From positions 1,806,249 to 1,870,248 of the forward strand of contig VWZS01000496.1 in NCBI GenBank assembly GCA_013397075.1: a stretch of DNA of 64,000 bases. The letters run 5' to 3'. A program made the translations under genes and the position numbers. The DNA comes from Rhabdornis inornatus. Taxonomy: Eukaryota; Chordata; Aves; Passeriformes; Rhabdornithidae. The notes under the pieces are model-generated. The model had not been told where the DNA came from. It saw only the letters and a program-made list of their open reading frames with translations, and did no database searches. Shown here piece by piece: positions 33,408 through 45,662 of this stretch. Position 1 is the first letter of the stretch. Every line of letters begins with the position of its first letter.

Positions 33408-33549
33408 CTGGGGTCCTCATTATTTCCTCGTGTTCCTTTGCCAACATGATCAGCTTGTTCCTGGTCCTGCATAAGTAACTTCTGAATCAGGGATTCTGCA
33501 CCTCTCTGGCTCCTCAACTCCAGCTGAACCAGTTGCAGTTGCATCTGCT
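33408..33549 (-). CDS. Candidate coding exon, glutamine-rich helix, minus strand
   Basis: The acceptor is very strong (CTCCTTCTCCATTACCCCACAG); the donor after CCCCAG is GTACCC, which is weak. The 142-bp block reads, after two bases, QMQLQLVQLELRSQRGAESL, then IQKLLMQDQEQADHVG and GTRGNNEDP. The first thirty residues have leucines or other hydrophobics at heptad-like spacing with Gln, Glu and Arg between, as in a short amphipathic or coiled-coil helix; the end is polar. It takes a G from the 44.4-kb block (GAG, Glu) and passes AG to the 31.4-kb block. No family recognised. Lineage-specific protein, non-coding exon and chance remain possible. Confidence 0.33.
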
Positions 33550-34062
33550 CTGTGGGGTAATGGAGAAGGAGAGCAACCACAGCAGTTACACACCTTGTGT
33601 GCAGCCTTAGATGCTGGCCTGCTCTAACATGTAGCCCAAAAATAGAGCTGGAAAAGAAACACATTCATATGCCCTGATATTAGGGAAGAGATATGTGTCA
33701 CTACAAGCTCATTCACTGTAGAGAGGGATGAACAGTGGAATCTTTGAACTTAGAGGAAGTACAAAGCTCTTCTGAGTAGTAAGATTTGTCCTCATTACAA
33801 GTCCAGAAGGACCTCATCAAAGTGAGTGAGTAAAAAAGTTGCAGCTGAACTTCAGTCAAGATTAAGGTAAATTGCTTAGAGAAAAGTAATTAAAATTATG
33901 CCAATATTATGATGTCTTAAACTGGCAATGGCAGTTTAGGGAAACTATTATGATATCACCACTGGCAGCTCTCTGAAACCATGGAGTCTTTGTGCAGCAG
34001 TAGATAAATGTCCCAAAAATGTTGGGTATCACCAAGAGTGGTACTGAGATGGTGTTGGTGTA

Positions 34063-34630
34063 ATTACATCATGAGTGATATATGTGCTTTTGGTTACCCT
34101 ACCAAAAATTGGACTAGTGATGATCAAACAAGCACGTAGGAGAGCAAGTAAAATGGCCAAAGCAATGTAGAATCAACCACAAGGAACTATGCAAGGAACA
34201 ACTGAAAAACCTAGGATTTCCAGTTTCGGATGAAAAGGGTGATGCACATATTGCTGAGATTTACAAAACCCTGAAAATGATTGATTTACCAACCAATTGA
34301 TAAAGTGATTGATATTCCAACTCTCTGAGAAGTAGAGTGAGAGAACACCAATTAAAGTGGGTTGGATGTCAACTTAAAGCACATATTGTGCTAAAAGCAT
34401 TGTTTAAACAGTAGATAAGGAATGTCTGGAGCATGTTGGAAGACAAGGTATGGTGACAGATGGCATCAGCAGCTCCTAGAGGGATTAGGCAAACTCACAG
34501 TCTAATGTTAAGGGAATAAATAAGGATGTACACTTTTAACTTTCCTGATCCTGAGTGCTGGGAGAAGCACCGCCATGGAAAGCTTGGTCTGTCAATAAAG
34601 GGCGGGCTCTCATAGTCTCCTTACACAGTA
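34063..34630 (+). mobile_element. Solo LTR of an endogenous retrovirus, plus orientation
   Basis: The 3' third has LTR order: an AT-rich TATA-like AATAAATAAG near 34515, then AATAAA at 34594-34599, then a short U5-like GGGCGGGCTCTCATAGTCTC ending TTACACA. Upstream is a long U3-like region without coding potential. No internal retroviral genes flank it. The 5' border is a guess (TGTGCTTTTGG at about 34063); TGATGATCAAAC at about 34117 is an alternative. GTATCACC occurs at both 34025 and just after the 3' end, but does not sit flush with a TG start. Confidence 0.6.
34594..34599 (+). terminator. AATAAA polyadenylation signal of the 34-kb LTR
   Basis: AATAAA directly before a GC-rich U5-like stretch, about 80 bases after the TATA-like element. 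Confidence 0.55.
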
Positions 34631-37600
34631 TCACCTAATGCCATTTTTGGAGATAGTGTCCAAGAGCATCTGGAGCTCCAACCAGGCCAGTTAAGGCTTT
34701 TATTATGTACTTTAACTAATTGAAGATATGCCCAAGCACATCAGTCCCTCATGCACTCCTAATACTCCCTCTCTGTGTTTCTGAGGTCCTCATTCACCTC
34801 CAAAGAGGCACCAGCTCAACAGCTCGGATCCTCACCTCACAAGGCAGTATCTATGTTTTGGCAAGAGCCTTACAGTGTAAGGGAACCAGGCAGTCATGAT
34901 CAATGTGTGTAAACATGCGTCCTACAGTATGTGCTAAGCTGGCTTTCATTCTGGGAAGGATGTTGCTGAGGCACTTTGCCACGACAAACTGCAGTTTGTG
35001 TTTGGAGCCTTGAACAGCCCAGAGACAAGGACATTGACAACAATGATTGCAGACAGTTATTTTGCACAGATATTTACCGTTGTGTGTTGAAACTCCAGCT
35101 ACTCCAAGCTAAACAATTGTCTGTCCTACTCTTTAAACAATACAATTTCAGACTGTTAAAAACCTGGGAAGTGTGCTAGGTAAGTGACAGAGAAGGCAAA
35201 GGTTACTAGTTCTTCCTGCATATTGCCCCCTCTGAGACAGAGAATAAGACATTAGAGTCCACCTTAATGAAAAGTCTAGCAGGCAGTCCAGATACACTGC
35301 TTGACAACCAATCTGAAGGCAAACTCTGTGGATTTATCATCCTCTCACCTTTTCCTCTCTAAAGTATTTTGTCTTCAGTAATTTGCCTTATATTATGTTG
35401 ACTAAGCAAGATGGAAAAAAAATCAAATTCCTTTAAATTACATCTATTTGTCTTACATTCTGTATTTCCTGCTTTATTACACTTGCAAGAATAGAAAATA
35501 CTGGAATAAAATATGTAACTGTAGGAATTGTCGTCACAAACAAGAGACAGTAAAATAACATAAAATTTATGCCTGGAACCTCAAGAGGAAATAAAAGTCA
35601 TGTGCCTATAGAAAACGCTTCAAATGCCAGCTCTGCTAAACAGCAGTATTTACTTTTGTGAATCTTTTGGCACTGAGTTAACCAGGACCTCAAACATTTA
35701 GAAGAATACATTCCAGGATCCTAGTTCATCCTGCATGGAGACAGCATAACCTGCACCTGTGGCAAAATGCACCTCTGTCTGCAGTCTATCTGGAGCCAGC
35801 ATGGATATCCACACAGAACTTTGGAGATTTTGCTTTTAAAGCCATCATATGACATAATTCTTTTGGAATCACTTTGTCCAACATTTTTTAGCCAATAATG
35901 GAAGTAGAGAATGTCTACAGTACCAGCTAGTCTGTGTGTGGCTACTGAGTTTGCTGTAATTTTAATGATATTTAGCCCTCTGACAAGACAAAAGCTTTGT
36001 GTACATGGCACAAGATCAAAGGTATTGCTTGACTTGAGACAAGATTGGTATATAAAAAGGGGAATAAACAAGGTAAAATAACAAACACCCTGGAAGAACA
36101 AAATGCAGTGGCCCAGATTCCTGATTTGTCATTTCATTTTTGTTTATCCTGTTTCTGAAAAAAAAGTCCTCATGAATGGCCCTATTTTGGCAGAGAATTA
36201 TTCTTCTACACTGTAACATGCACACTAGTACATAAATCCCTATGTTCATATCCATCTTTCATCAAAAGCTTCTTAAAGCTGTCCATTGAAACTATTCCTC
36301 ACTCAAGTCCAGCTTTATCAAGGGTCACACATAAAGGCAAAGTTTTGCTCCTTAGTACTTCATGTACTATAAACTGTCAGAAGCATTTTTCACTCTGATT
36401 TAAATCTGCCATAATTTTTATTACATTGCACAAGTGGACACTCCTGAAGTAATCCCAGAGGTCCCTTTTACAGAAGCTATTTGTAGACATAGACTCTGTT
36501 TTGGTGAGAAAGGTGGGCATTGTGTGTTCAAAAAAACCCAGTGTACAAATACTCTTTCTCTTGTTGATATCAGCATCTTCCTTCCTCTCATTGTTCCATC
36601 AATTTCAACTAAACTGTGCCCATGAGGGACTGACATGAGTAAGGGTGGATTTTAGCCTTTTGCTAGCAAAGCAGTTTTTGCTACTTCCAGAACTGCATAA
36701 ATAGGTTGTTTTAAAGTTACAAATGTTAAATAAATTGAATAGGCTTTCAGGAATGGAGTAGAATCAGAAAGTTTTGTGAGGCATTGTCCTTTTACTTCAG
36801 GAATAAAAAAACAGAGAATATTGATGTTTACAAACATCTCCTGGCTTTCAGATGCAAAGATTGACTGGTTCTTGCAGAACCAGAGTGTAAAATCAGCTGT
36901 ATTTCTTCCTTCAGTTCCAGGATGTAACAGGTTTGAGACAGAAGACAATCCATGATTAAACCTGGACCACAAAAATTTCAATTAAAAACTTCTTCCAATC
37001 ACCATGTGATTTCTTACTTTAAGGTTTGAGCCTATAATACTAAGAACTCTACTGAAGCTTCTGCATATGAGGAAATTAGAAGAGTTTTCAGCTTCTTCAG
37101 CTTTATAACTTGAAAAATGTATAACCTGTATATCTGTGCATTGGAGTGAATCACTGCATGGATACAGCTGTGTCAGTATAAACCGCTTTTGCACTTTGCA
37201 CTTTTGCACTTTTCTGTAGTTCTTATCTTTTACCATGAGATCACTTTCAACCACACTTGGTCACATCATTTATAAATAATTAATAACACAAGGCAAAGTT
37301 GATCTGTGGCATCCCTTGTGCAGCTGCCCTGTGAGACACAAACTAAATTCAGAAATGTTCAAATCAACATTTAATCCAATAAACAGGCCTTTTCCTTGTG
37401 CATGTATACATAAAATATGTATGTTTGTTCATCTGTGGAAAATCTGATTTTCTCTGTAACTTACAGTATTATTTATGTTTATATATCTTAGCAGAACTCA
37501 GTTCACTTCTCTACTTCAAATACAAAACAAGAAACTTTTTAAATACACTGATTATTTTGGGAAAGTGCTGGCTGCAGATAAAGAATTTTCAAGGTAAAAC

Positions 37601-39239
37601 AAAGTCAAATTATACCATCGGCTGCTCATATCCTGGTAGTTAACTATCAAATGCTGAAATTCTAATTAAATTCTTTGTGGCTATACTATAATTATCAGCC
37701 TGTCTAATATGATTTGCTTCAATGTTTTTGTTGATAATTTAAATGAGTCTTTGTAGTTGTTATGCACTTTACTGAAACACTGATACTTACTGTGTCTTAA
37801 TAAAATAATTCAACAAAATATCAGTAGTACTCCTGAAAAAAATTGTTTTCTCTAGAAAGGAGACATATAAAATAAGTTGCACACCTGCCTGCTAATGCAT
37901 TTATTTTGAAACACAACTACAAAGAGAAAATTAAGTGGGCAGTACTTGTAAGCTCTTTAATGAACTGGGTTTTTTCTTAATTTTTCAAGTTAATGTACAA
38001 TTTAGAAGAAAATGTTGACCCATCACTGCTAAGATTTGCATAGGATACCTCATGAGAGAAATACTAAATGATGAAGAGACCAGAAGTTATTCTAAAGAAT
38101 ATTCAAAGGATTTATACTAATGACTGTGATGACTTTTTGCTAATGGTTTAGAAATATTAAAATAATTTTGAGTTCCCCAAAACAAGATCACTGGAAGTGA
38201 TCATGTTGAAAGTTGTATAGATGCAGATTATCCACACTTGATTTTTTGGGCACTTTTTGAAGTTCTTTTGACCTATTCAATAGACTAGAGAGGATGATGA
38301 GCAGTGTTTTAGATCCAAATACACATAGGAACGGATTTTTCCTACAAATCTAGCTGTCCCAGAGGTCCCAAATATAAACGAGATTGCCAGGCACCAGAGC
38401 AGAACAAAAACAGCAGGACAAAACATCCTGTAGTGTGAACTGCAATTAAATAAATTTGTAGAAGAGAGAGAATGGCTTTCACATGGAAGTATAAAAAGTC
38501 TCCCGTAGTTCCTGGAGTGTATTAAAAAAATAACTCTTTGATGAGTATCATTAAATGTTGTGGTTCTATAATCAAAATTGCCCTGCATCTTTAAGAGGCT
38601 TTTCTGCAAGCAACACTGGAATAGCTATTTCTTCAAATATTTTGAATACCATATACCTCCAATTTCTGAACAAGGTGTTTTCCAGCAGAATAAATTGAGT
38701 AAAAAATGTTTTGACTCTGAGATTGCTTCACTATAATTCTTTCATTTATGCAACATAAAAAGTTAAAAGTTCTTAATTTTAAAGTCACAACTGAAAGGAG
38801 TAGATTAGATTTTTGGCTGGAGTAAATTGATGTAGCCACATGAAATCAATGAGGCTAAACCTCTTTCCTATGTGAAAAAGATCAGCCCCTATACCTCAGC
38901 ATGCAGGAAGTTCAGATTATACACACAGTTGCAGCAAAGTATTCAGATGGAAATTACCCGTGGGAAGAGGGAGAAGGGTGGGAGAGAGGCATTTCTCTCT
39001 CACCTCTGCTCCCATCCCCACGAGCATTGAGGCACACGAGTCCCCATTCCCACTGCAGCCCTGCCAGCAGCTCTGGCATTCACTCTGGAGATGTGGAAAC
39101 ACACTGACTTCTGTCTCTTCTTGGCTCCTGAAGCCCTGGGGCACCCACTCCTTTAACAAGCACACCCCAGCATCTGTAGCCCTCTGAGCATTGGGAAATA
39201 TTCTCATTTTCTCTGTGTGTGATGGTGGCATTCTCCAAA
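34631..39239. other. Unique AT-rich DNA, no gene seen
   Basis: Many 60 to 126 codon frames on the minus strand between 35.7 and 38.8 kb look like background: no domain, no consistent splice borders, AT-driven composition. Confidence 0.5.
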
Positions 39240-39745
39240 GTGTGGCAGCCCATCAGGCACAGCATCACCAGCCGGGCAAGGGAGGGGATTGTCCTGCTCT
39301 GCTCTGGGCTGGGGCTCTGCTCAGTCCTGGGGGCAGATTTGGGCCCTGCAATACAAGAAAGACATTCAGCCATTAGAGAACATCCAAAGGAGGGCAACAA
39401 AGGTGGTGAAGGGCCTCGAGGGGAAGTCGTGTGAGGAGTGGCTGAGGTCACTTGGTCTGCTCAGCTTGGAGGAGAGGAGAACAAGGAGAGACCCCATTGC
39501 AGTTACAACTTCCTTGTGAGGGGAAGGAGAGGGGATACACTGATCTCTTCTCTGTGGTGACAGTGACAGGACTCAGGGAATGGCCTGAAGTTGTGTCAGG
39601 GGAGATTTAGGTTGGATGTTAAGAAAAGTTTCTTCATCCCTTCAGGGTGGTTGGGCAATGGGACAGGCTCCCCAGGGCAGTGGTCACAGCACCAAGCCTG
39701 ACAGTGTTCAAAAATAATTTGGAAAACACTTTCAGGCACGTAAGA
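39240..39745 (+). mobile_element. CR1 LINE fragment with ORF2 remains, plus orientation
   Basis: The plus strand keeps the conserved ORF2 C-terminal passage of CR1: YKKDIQPLENIQRRATKVV, then GLEGKSCEEWLRSLGL and SLEERRTRR. The 3' region follows with GGGACAGGCTCCCCAGGGCA. In active CR1 this ORF encodes the endonuclease-reverse transcriptase. Here the 5' part is missing and the frame breaks after about position 39519, so it is inactive. The extreme 3' tail is absent or diverged. Confidence 0.9.
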
Positions 39746-40551
39746 GGGGGTGTGGAAGTGTGGAAAGCACTGGACTATCAGGTTATTAAGTGTTGGGTAT
39801 AACCACAGTGAAGAGAGGTTAGTCTTACAGCAGGGAAGAGGATTTATCACCTGAGTGTTTAGGACACCAAGGTTCATTAATTCTCCTCCTCACAAAAGGG
39901 GTAACTTGTTTTGCAACATTTCTAATATGTCTTATCCAGTGGAGGAGTGGCAGGTAACAAATACTTCTTGAAGTTGTTTTCATTATCTTTCCTTGAGGCA
40001 AGCAAGTAATTCCTTCAAGCTGATCCTCTGCCAGGATTAATTTGGCCAGTCTAAACTGGTTGTCCCATACCAGGAGCAGATGCAAAACTGCATGGAGTAG
40101 AATGAAAAATATTCATTGCATACAGGGGAGAAGAACAGTGTGTGAAATTACCTGAATGAATACTGAATTCTTTCCACGCAACATGAAGAACACCACACAT
40201 GGGGATTATACAGAGAGTGATTTCTTTAAAAAGATAAAATCAATCAATTTGATGATGTCTTCTTGTTTCACAGTACTTAGACTTTTATCACAGTTAGTTC
40301 TTAGGGGCTTGGAATGTTTGTCTTCGTAGCAAGACTGAATCACAAACAATGGGATTAGAAGTCCTCAGTGTTGTGAAGGATTTCAATTGACAGGAGATGC
40401 ATAAAGGATGAAGCAAACTGTGCAGCTGAATCACAGGCAGTGCAACAGCAGAATGCTTCCTTCCACTGATGCGTGGGTGCTCACTGATTCACACACAGAG
40501 CCTGCTCTGCACAGCACAGGAGCCCCTGCACACCCCAGGCTGGCACAGACA

Positions 40552-40580
40552 GAGCTCCACACCCTTTGTGTGGAGAGCTC
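40552..40580. repeat. Short imperfect inverted repeat
   Basis: GAGCTCCACAC faces GTGTGGAGAGCTC across five bases, a possible small hairpin in a local GC-richer stretch. No T-run follows and no role is apparent. Confidence 0.6.
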
Positions 40581-42665
40581 CACACACAGACTCGAAAGAT
40601 CTGGGAAAGTGGAGGACAACCCCCATATTCCTAATATTTCAGTACCGTCTGGAAGGTCAAAATTTACTGGGATTGATAAAAAAATATAAATTTTGCTTAG
40701 GCAAAATTTATATTCACTCTGTAAACAGTGTGAAGGTAAATTTTACATGGATTTGGATGTGGAGGATAAAGATAGGTGTTTCCCTGTCTAATGGGGGATG
40801 AAAACATTCAGCAGTGTTCTCGTCAGCATAAGCATTGGTATGCTTTCCTCCACAAAGGCTGACCTTTACATAACTTTTAGGAATTTCATGTCTTTTAGAT
40901 CTCTTGTCCTCTACAGTTAATATTGGCCAGCAAATTAAACAGCTAGTCACAGGTACCATTGGGAGGTGCATGCATAAACTCATCCACCAGTGTATTGTCA
41001 TTGAACTCCATTTCTTTATGGTTTTGACAGAATTGGATCTTTGCACCACTGGTGCTTGCCACCATGCAGAACCCACACAAGCCAGCATACAGTGTGGTGT
41101 TTGCTTTATTCATGTGGTAGCAGGAGCACGGAGAGCTTCAGAACAATGTGCCTAAGGACAGTGAAAACAGACCCATGACTGATTCATGCCAAAGAGCAAC
41201 AGTCAGCAGCTTCCTCTGCAGAAAGGCATTTCAGGGGACTCCAGCCAAAACCCTGAGCATTGGCTCTTTCTGGCTTGGCCCCTGTTTGATAAGGGCTTGT
41301 GTGAAGAGCACCCCTTCTGCTCAGCTGGCAGGAGCCTCTAGAAAGGGAAAAAATGGGCAACAGGCCCCTCTTGTATCTGCTTTTCTCTGTCCCTGGTAAT
41401 ACAAGTGTCAGACGTCCTCAGAGGAGCAGTCCTCTCCTCTGAGCTCACCCATTTCCTCTGAGCTCACCTGGCTGTGAAAAGAGGAGGAAGTTTATCTCCA
41501 GAAATGCGTGAATAACAGTTGATCTTCCCAGCTTCGCTTTGGGTAACATAGCAGCATCTTTGCTATCATTTCCTTTGCATTGCAGGCCACTTTAAAGTCC
41601 CCAGATTATTTTAGTGACCTAAGGACACTGTTCTGCAGGTATTGAACTACTTTGTAGAGAGACAGTTCCTTCCTGCAAAGCAGCAGAAAACTGTAGTTTG
41701 AAGTTTACTCTCAAGTGTAATCTATACATAGATAATGCATACTGGAAGGAAGCCAGCCTTTGTTAGGAGCAGAAAACTTCTAACAAGGTAGCATCAAGTT
41801 GCAGTTCAGCTTCCTTTTAGTAACAAATTGTTGAGACAGCAAAGGAAAAAATAACTTCTCATCTATTCAGGAAAGAAAGGATGCAAAATGGCATTGAGGT
41901 CAGCCTTCCAATTCCAGTTCAGGCTGCTCTACAAATGGAAATACCAGCTTTGTATTTGCAATTGTACAATTTGAAAAAGAAGCTTACCAGTTACAGTCAA
42001 CCAGAATGTGATGCCTGCATGTGAGCAATCAGAAATCTGTATAGTGAGCTCGAAAGATGTATATCAATGATTGGTATTTTTTAAATATATATATGTCCAA
42101 AACCCAATAAACTTCAAGAAGATAAATTTGGGGGTAAGAGTGAAGACTATAAAAATTAACAGCTATACTATCATGGAATTGTAGTTCCTAAAAGGTACTA
42201 ACAGAAAACATTGTCCCTAGGTATTAAAAAAAAATTACCTTTTATTTATGGCAAAGTTGGAAATTCTGGTTCAAATTATAAGAAGCTTTAAAGTCGAAAA
42301 GTCGAAGCTATCAAATACAAAATATTGTCAAGGGAGTTTATGTTGTCATGGAAAAGATAAATAATTCATATTTACACTTTTGAAGAAAGTTTTAGGTGAC
42401 CAAACACTCAGGTAAAATTTACCCAATACCAAGTCTAATTCTTAGAGATAAACACCTTGCTCATGTGCCAGCCTAGTACCAGATCCAGGGCTAAATTCCC
42501 TGTTAATATTGTGAGTTTGGCAAGGGAAGGTGTTGAAGAGAGCACAGATTATTTTCATCTTCAATTCAGCAGTTTCCCTCCTGATGTTTGCTGCTATTAG
42601 TCACTTTAGAGATGATTTCAACTCCTATCAACTTAAACCTTCAAAATAACCTTAAAACACCATGC

Positions 42666-42679
42666 AAAAAAAAAAAAAA
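42666..42679. repeat. Poly-A run
   Basis: A run of fourteen A residues. No retroposed sequence recognised upstream. Confidence 0.6.
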
Positions 42680-44387
42680 TCCTTCAAAGATGCACTCATT
42701 CATTTAGAATGTCTGAACTTGACCAATGGCTCAGCAACTAAAATATCAGTTTTACTGTACCACAGGAATGGAAGGTACTGGCACTGAACCATGCGTGCAG
42801 CTCCTCACCACACACACCCCTGAAACAGCAGTGCACTGGAAAATCAGGAATTCCCTGAGAAATACTAATTTTCTTGGCATAAATTTGCTTTGTTTCTTTT
42901 CTCTTCCCTTCTGGGGCCCATAGGACTTCTTGTTTTCAAAGCTGAGTGGAGGGATGGAGTCTGGTGGGCAAGCAGCTCTCTGGCCTTATGGTTTGTGCTC
43001 ATTGCCTACAGGGTGGCCTTGTGCTTGGTCTATTGTTAAATGTTATTATTAAAATACCATTTGCATTGAGAATTATTAATGTTTTTGTGATATTTTCTAC
43101 AGTTTTCATTCTTATATTGTCTGATTGCCTTACAAGACACTAGATAATTCAACATTTACCTGAATTTTGCGTGTAGGGAGCTGACAAAGAATACAAAACT
43201 TTACTGTTGTGTTGGGACCCTAGTTTACAGAGGCTGTAACCCTTCCCAGAGGAGATTTTTTGATTGTATTTTCTCATTAAGACCCTCAGAGGTGCTTCTA
43301 TAATTTAATTTTCATTAGTATGCATAGATTAGACAGTCTGTTTTACAGACCAAATTCACAAGAAGATTTTTTTTGGATCAGTATAGGTTTCTTCTGACCC
43401 GCTGTCCTGATCCCCAACAGAGACAAACTTAGGCATAGGCTCAACTTCTCACAGGGGGCAGTGCACCATGAAATATAAGACATTATACCCAAATTACTTC
43501 CAGAAACACTATTTTTACAATCAGCTTCAGCATAAACATAATATTTACATATTTTACTCAAGAAATCTAAAATGTAACACTTTTTTGTTAGTTATGTAGA
43601 AAGGGAGCAGACTTTGTAAGTGCTTTGCAAATAGGATTACTCTAAACAGAGCAAAAATTGCCAAGCCTTGCAAGAGGCCCAAACAATAGAGAGGGATTGC
43701 AGGCTTTCATCCTTCCTTATGAAATCAAAACAGGTTATCAATATTTTAGGTCTTATAAGAATGATTTCAGTTTCTGACTATACAGCAGAAAGAAGCCTGG
43801 AGAAAGCAGCGTTAAGTACAAACAGCCAAACCAAAATATTTGTATTTCCCTTTCTAGACTTAGGTACTTTAAACTCTGTATTCAAATCAGCCAGAACATT
43901 AAAGAGCAGTAAATTTCAAATATGAAGTCTTAGAGAGGCTCATAATTCAGACAACTGAAACTGAGAACTCTAAATCCAGTTGCAGCACCTGAATATAGAG
44001 GACAATATAGGACTCCTAAATGTCCATTATAACAGATGCCTTGAAGCCTGTCACACACAGAAATTGTTTCCTTTCATTCTCATACTCATGCTAAGAACAA
44101 CATTTCACACCTTTGGCTGGGTTGTTTTGTAGTTCACTGAAGCACCATTTTCTGGTCTTGTTCTTTGAGTTAAGGCACATAAAACATATACCATTACTTT
44201 GGGCCCTCAAAAAGTGATAGTTTCAAAAAGGTTTAAACCTGCTTTTTGGGAATAATTTAACACATCTCACGTTTAAACTCTCAAGAGTCTTTAGCTATAT
44301 TCACTGATCAGATTAGAAAATTTTCTTTTGGAACTTTTATGCTGCTAGCTTCTCTCTTCTTGCTACTAGCACTTTGTAAAGACTCAC

Positions 44388-44660
44388 CTTGAGCCTCAGA
44401 AATGCTGAACCCAAGCACTGTGAGATCAGTAGTCCTACACTCAACATTTTCCTCATGCTGAATTTTGCACACACAGTGCTTTGGCACAAGCTTCTGTTGT
44501 AAAGTGGAAATAAATTTCAAGTCACCATGTTTTATGAAAACCATATGGCTTAAATCACAGTTCTTCAGTTTGGCAAGATTTGCTTGTGGAAGCAAACATG
44601 TTATGAATAGCTGAATTCCCTCTGCATTAAATATGCTCTTGGAGACGGCCTTGACTGATA
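44388..44660 (-). CDS. Candidate 273-bp coding exon, minus strand; core of a possible split gene
   Basis: This is the longest of the phase-compatible blocks. The acceptor is fair (TATAGCTTGTGTTCAG); the donor is strong (CTCAAG before GTGAGT). Length 273 is a multiple of three, and the block is open after two bases. It includes SIFNAEGIQLFITCLL, then LSHMVFIKHGDLKFISTLQQ and CRTTDLTVLGFSISEAQ, alternating hydrophobic and charged residues as in a folded alpha/beta domain. It takes T from the 54.5-kb block (TTA, Leu) and passes G to the 33.5-kb block (GAG, Glu). I do not recognise the family and give no function. Random frames of similar length exist in this window, so confidence is limited. Confidence 0.37.
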
Positions 44661-45582
44661 CTGAACACAAGCTATATTTGATTTAAAGTGATGATCATAT
44701 GATTTAATTCCATATATTATAAAAATGAAATTAGAAATAGATAGCACGAAGAGACAAGAACTAAATGGAGATTAACACACTCCAAAAGAGAGATGTCAAA
44801 TATGTAGGTTAAACTGTAGCATTTGGTGGAATCACTCCAACAATTCTAGAAAATCTGTTAAGTTTAATGTTGCCTCAGGGCTAGTTTTTGAGACTTTTTA
44901 TTAATTATGTGGTAAATGGTGCCTTTTTCAATCTTTCATTAAGTAAACCAATAAAAAATGAGACGGGAAAAAGCAGGAGAATCCCATTTTTGGAGGTATT
45001 AAAAATATAAATTCAGGTAAGATATACCTTCTATTGACAATGGAATAAATCTGATACTAAAACCTCTGAATATATCAACTTCAGACTGGCAGGAAAGAAT
45101 AAAACCTCAGAGCTCATTATATCTTCCATTTGCTAATCTCTAATGTTGCCAGAATTCATGGGGAGGAGGGACAATTGCATTATCTACTGGGGGGAATCAA
45201 AGGTAGAAAGAGCAGGGCTTGGTTTGGTGCTGCTCAAAGACAAGGGGCTCACAGAGATTTTGAAGTGGCAGTGAAGTTTGTGTCCATGGCCCATCCTGGG
45301 TGCAGAGCTGAGCCCTGCACCACCTTGCACTGGAAGTTACACTGGGGGCTGCTTTTCCCCCGCTCCCACATTCAGCCCTGGCTCCACCAGAAGGGAAATC
45401 CGGTCCAGATGGGAACAACCAGACTCCAAACAGGGGTGAACACCAAATTTGCAACTAAAAAGAACTCACCTAGACCTCCAAATTGTTAACATAGATACAT
45501 CCATAAAATGCTATCCCCCACTCATGCACAAACACAGAACACACAAAAATGTCAGAGTTAGTGTGAAACAAATACAGGGGCG

Positions 45583-45662
45583 ATTATTTTTTTTAATTCC
45601 CATTAAATTAAAATTAATTCCCATTTAATTAATTAATTCCCATTAATTCCTGTTTAATTCCC
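45583..45662. repeat. AT-rich degenerate tandem repeat
   Basis: Several near-copies of AATTCCCATTAA follow one another with variable spacing. Confidence 0.75.

Larger units (their letters stand above)
29318..34062. other. Unique DNA holding two of the candidate exons
   Basis: Apart from the candidate exons at 31378-31419 and 33408-33549 and a small duplication at 32006, nothing else is recognised. Confidence 0.45.

Noticed and set aside
35721..36255. Minus-strand frames of 126 and 79 codons
   Set aside because: Overlapping frames rich in hydrophobic and cysteine codons, with no domain or consistent splice sites.
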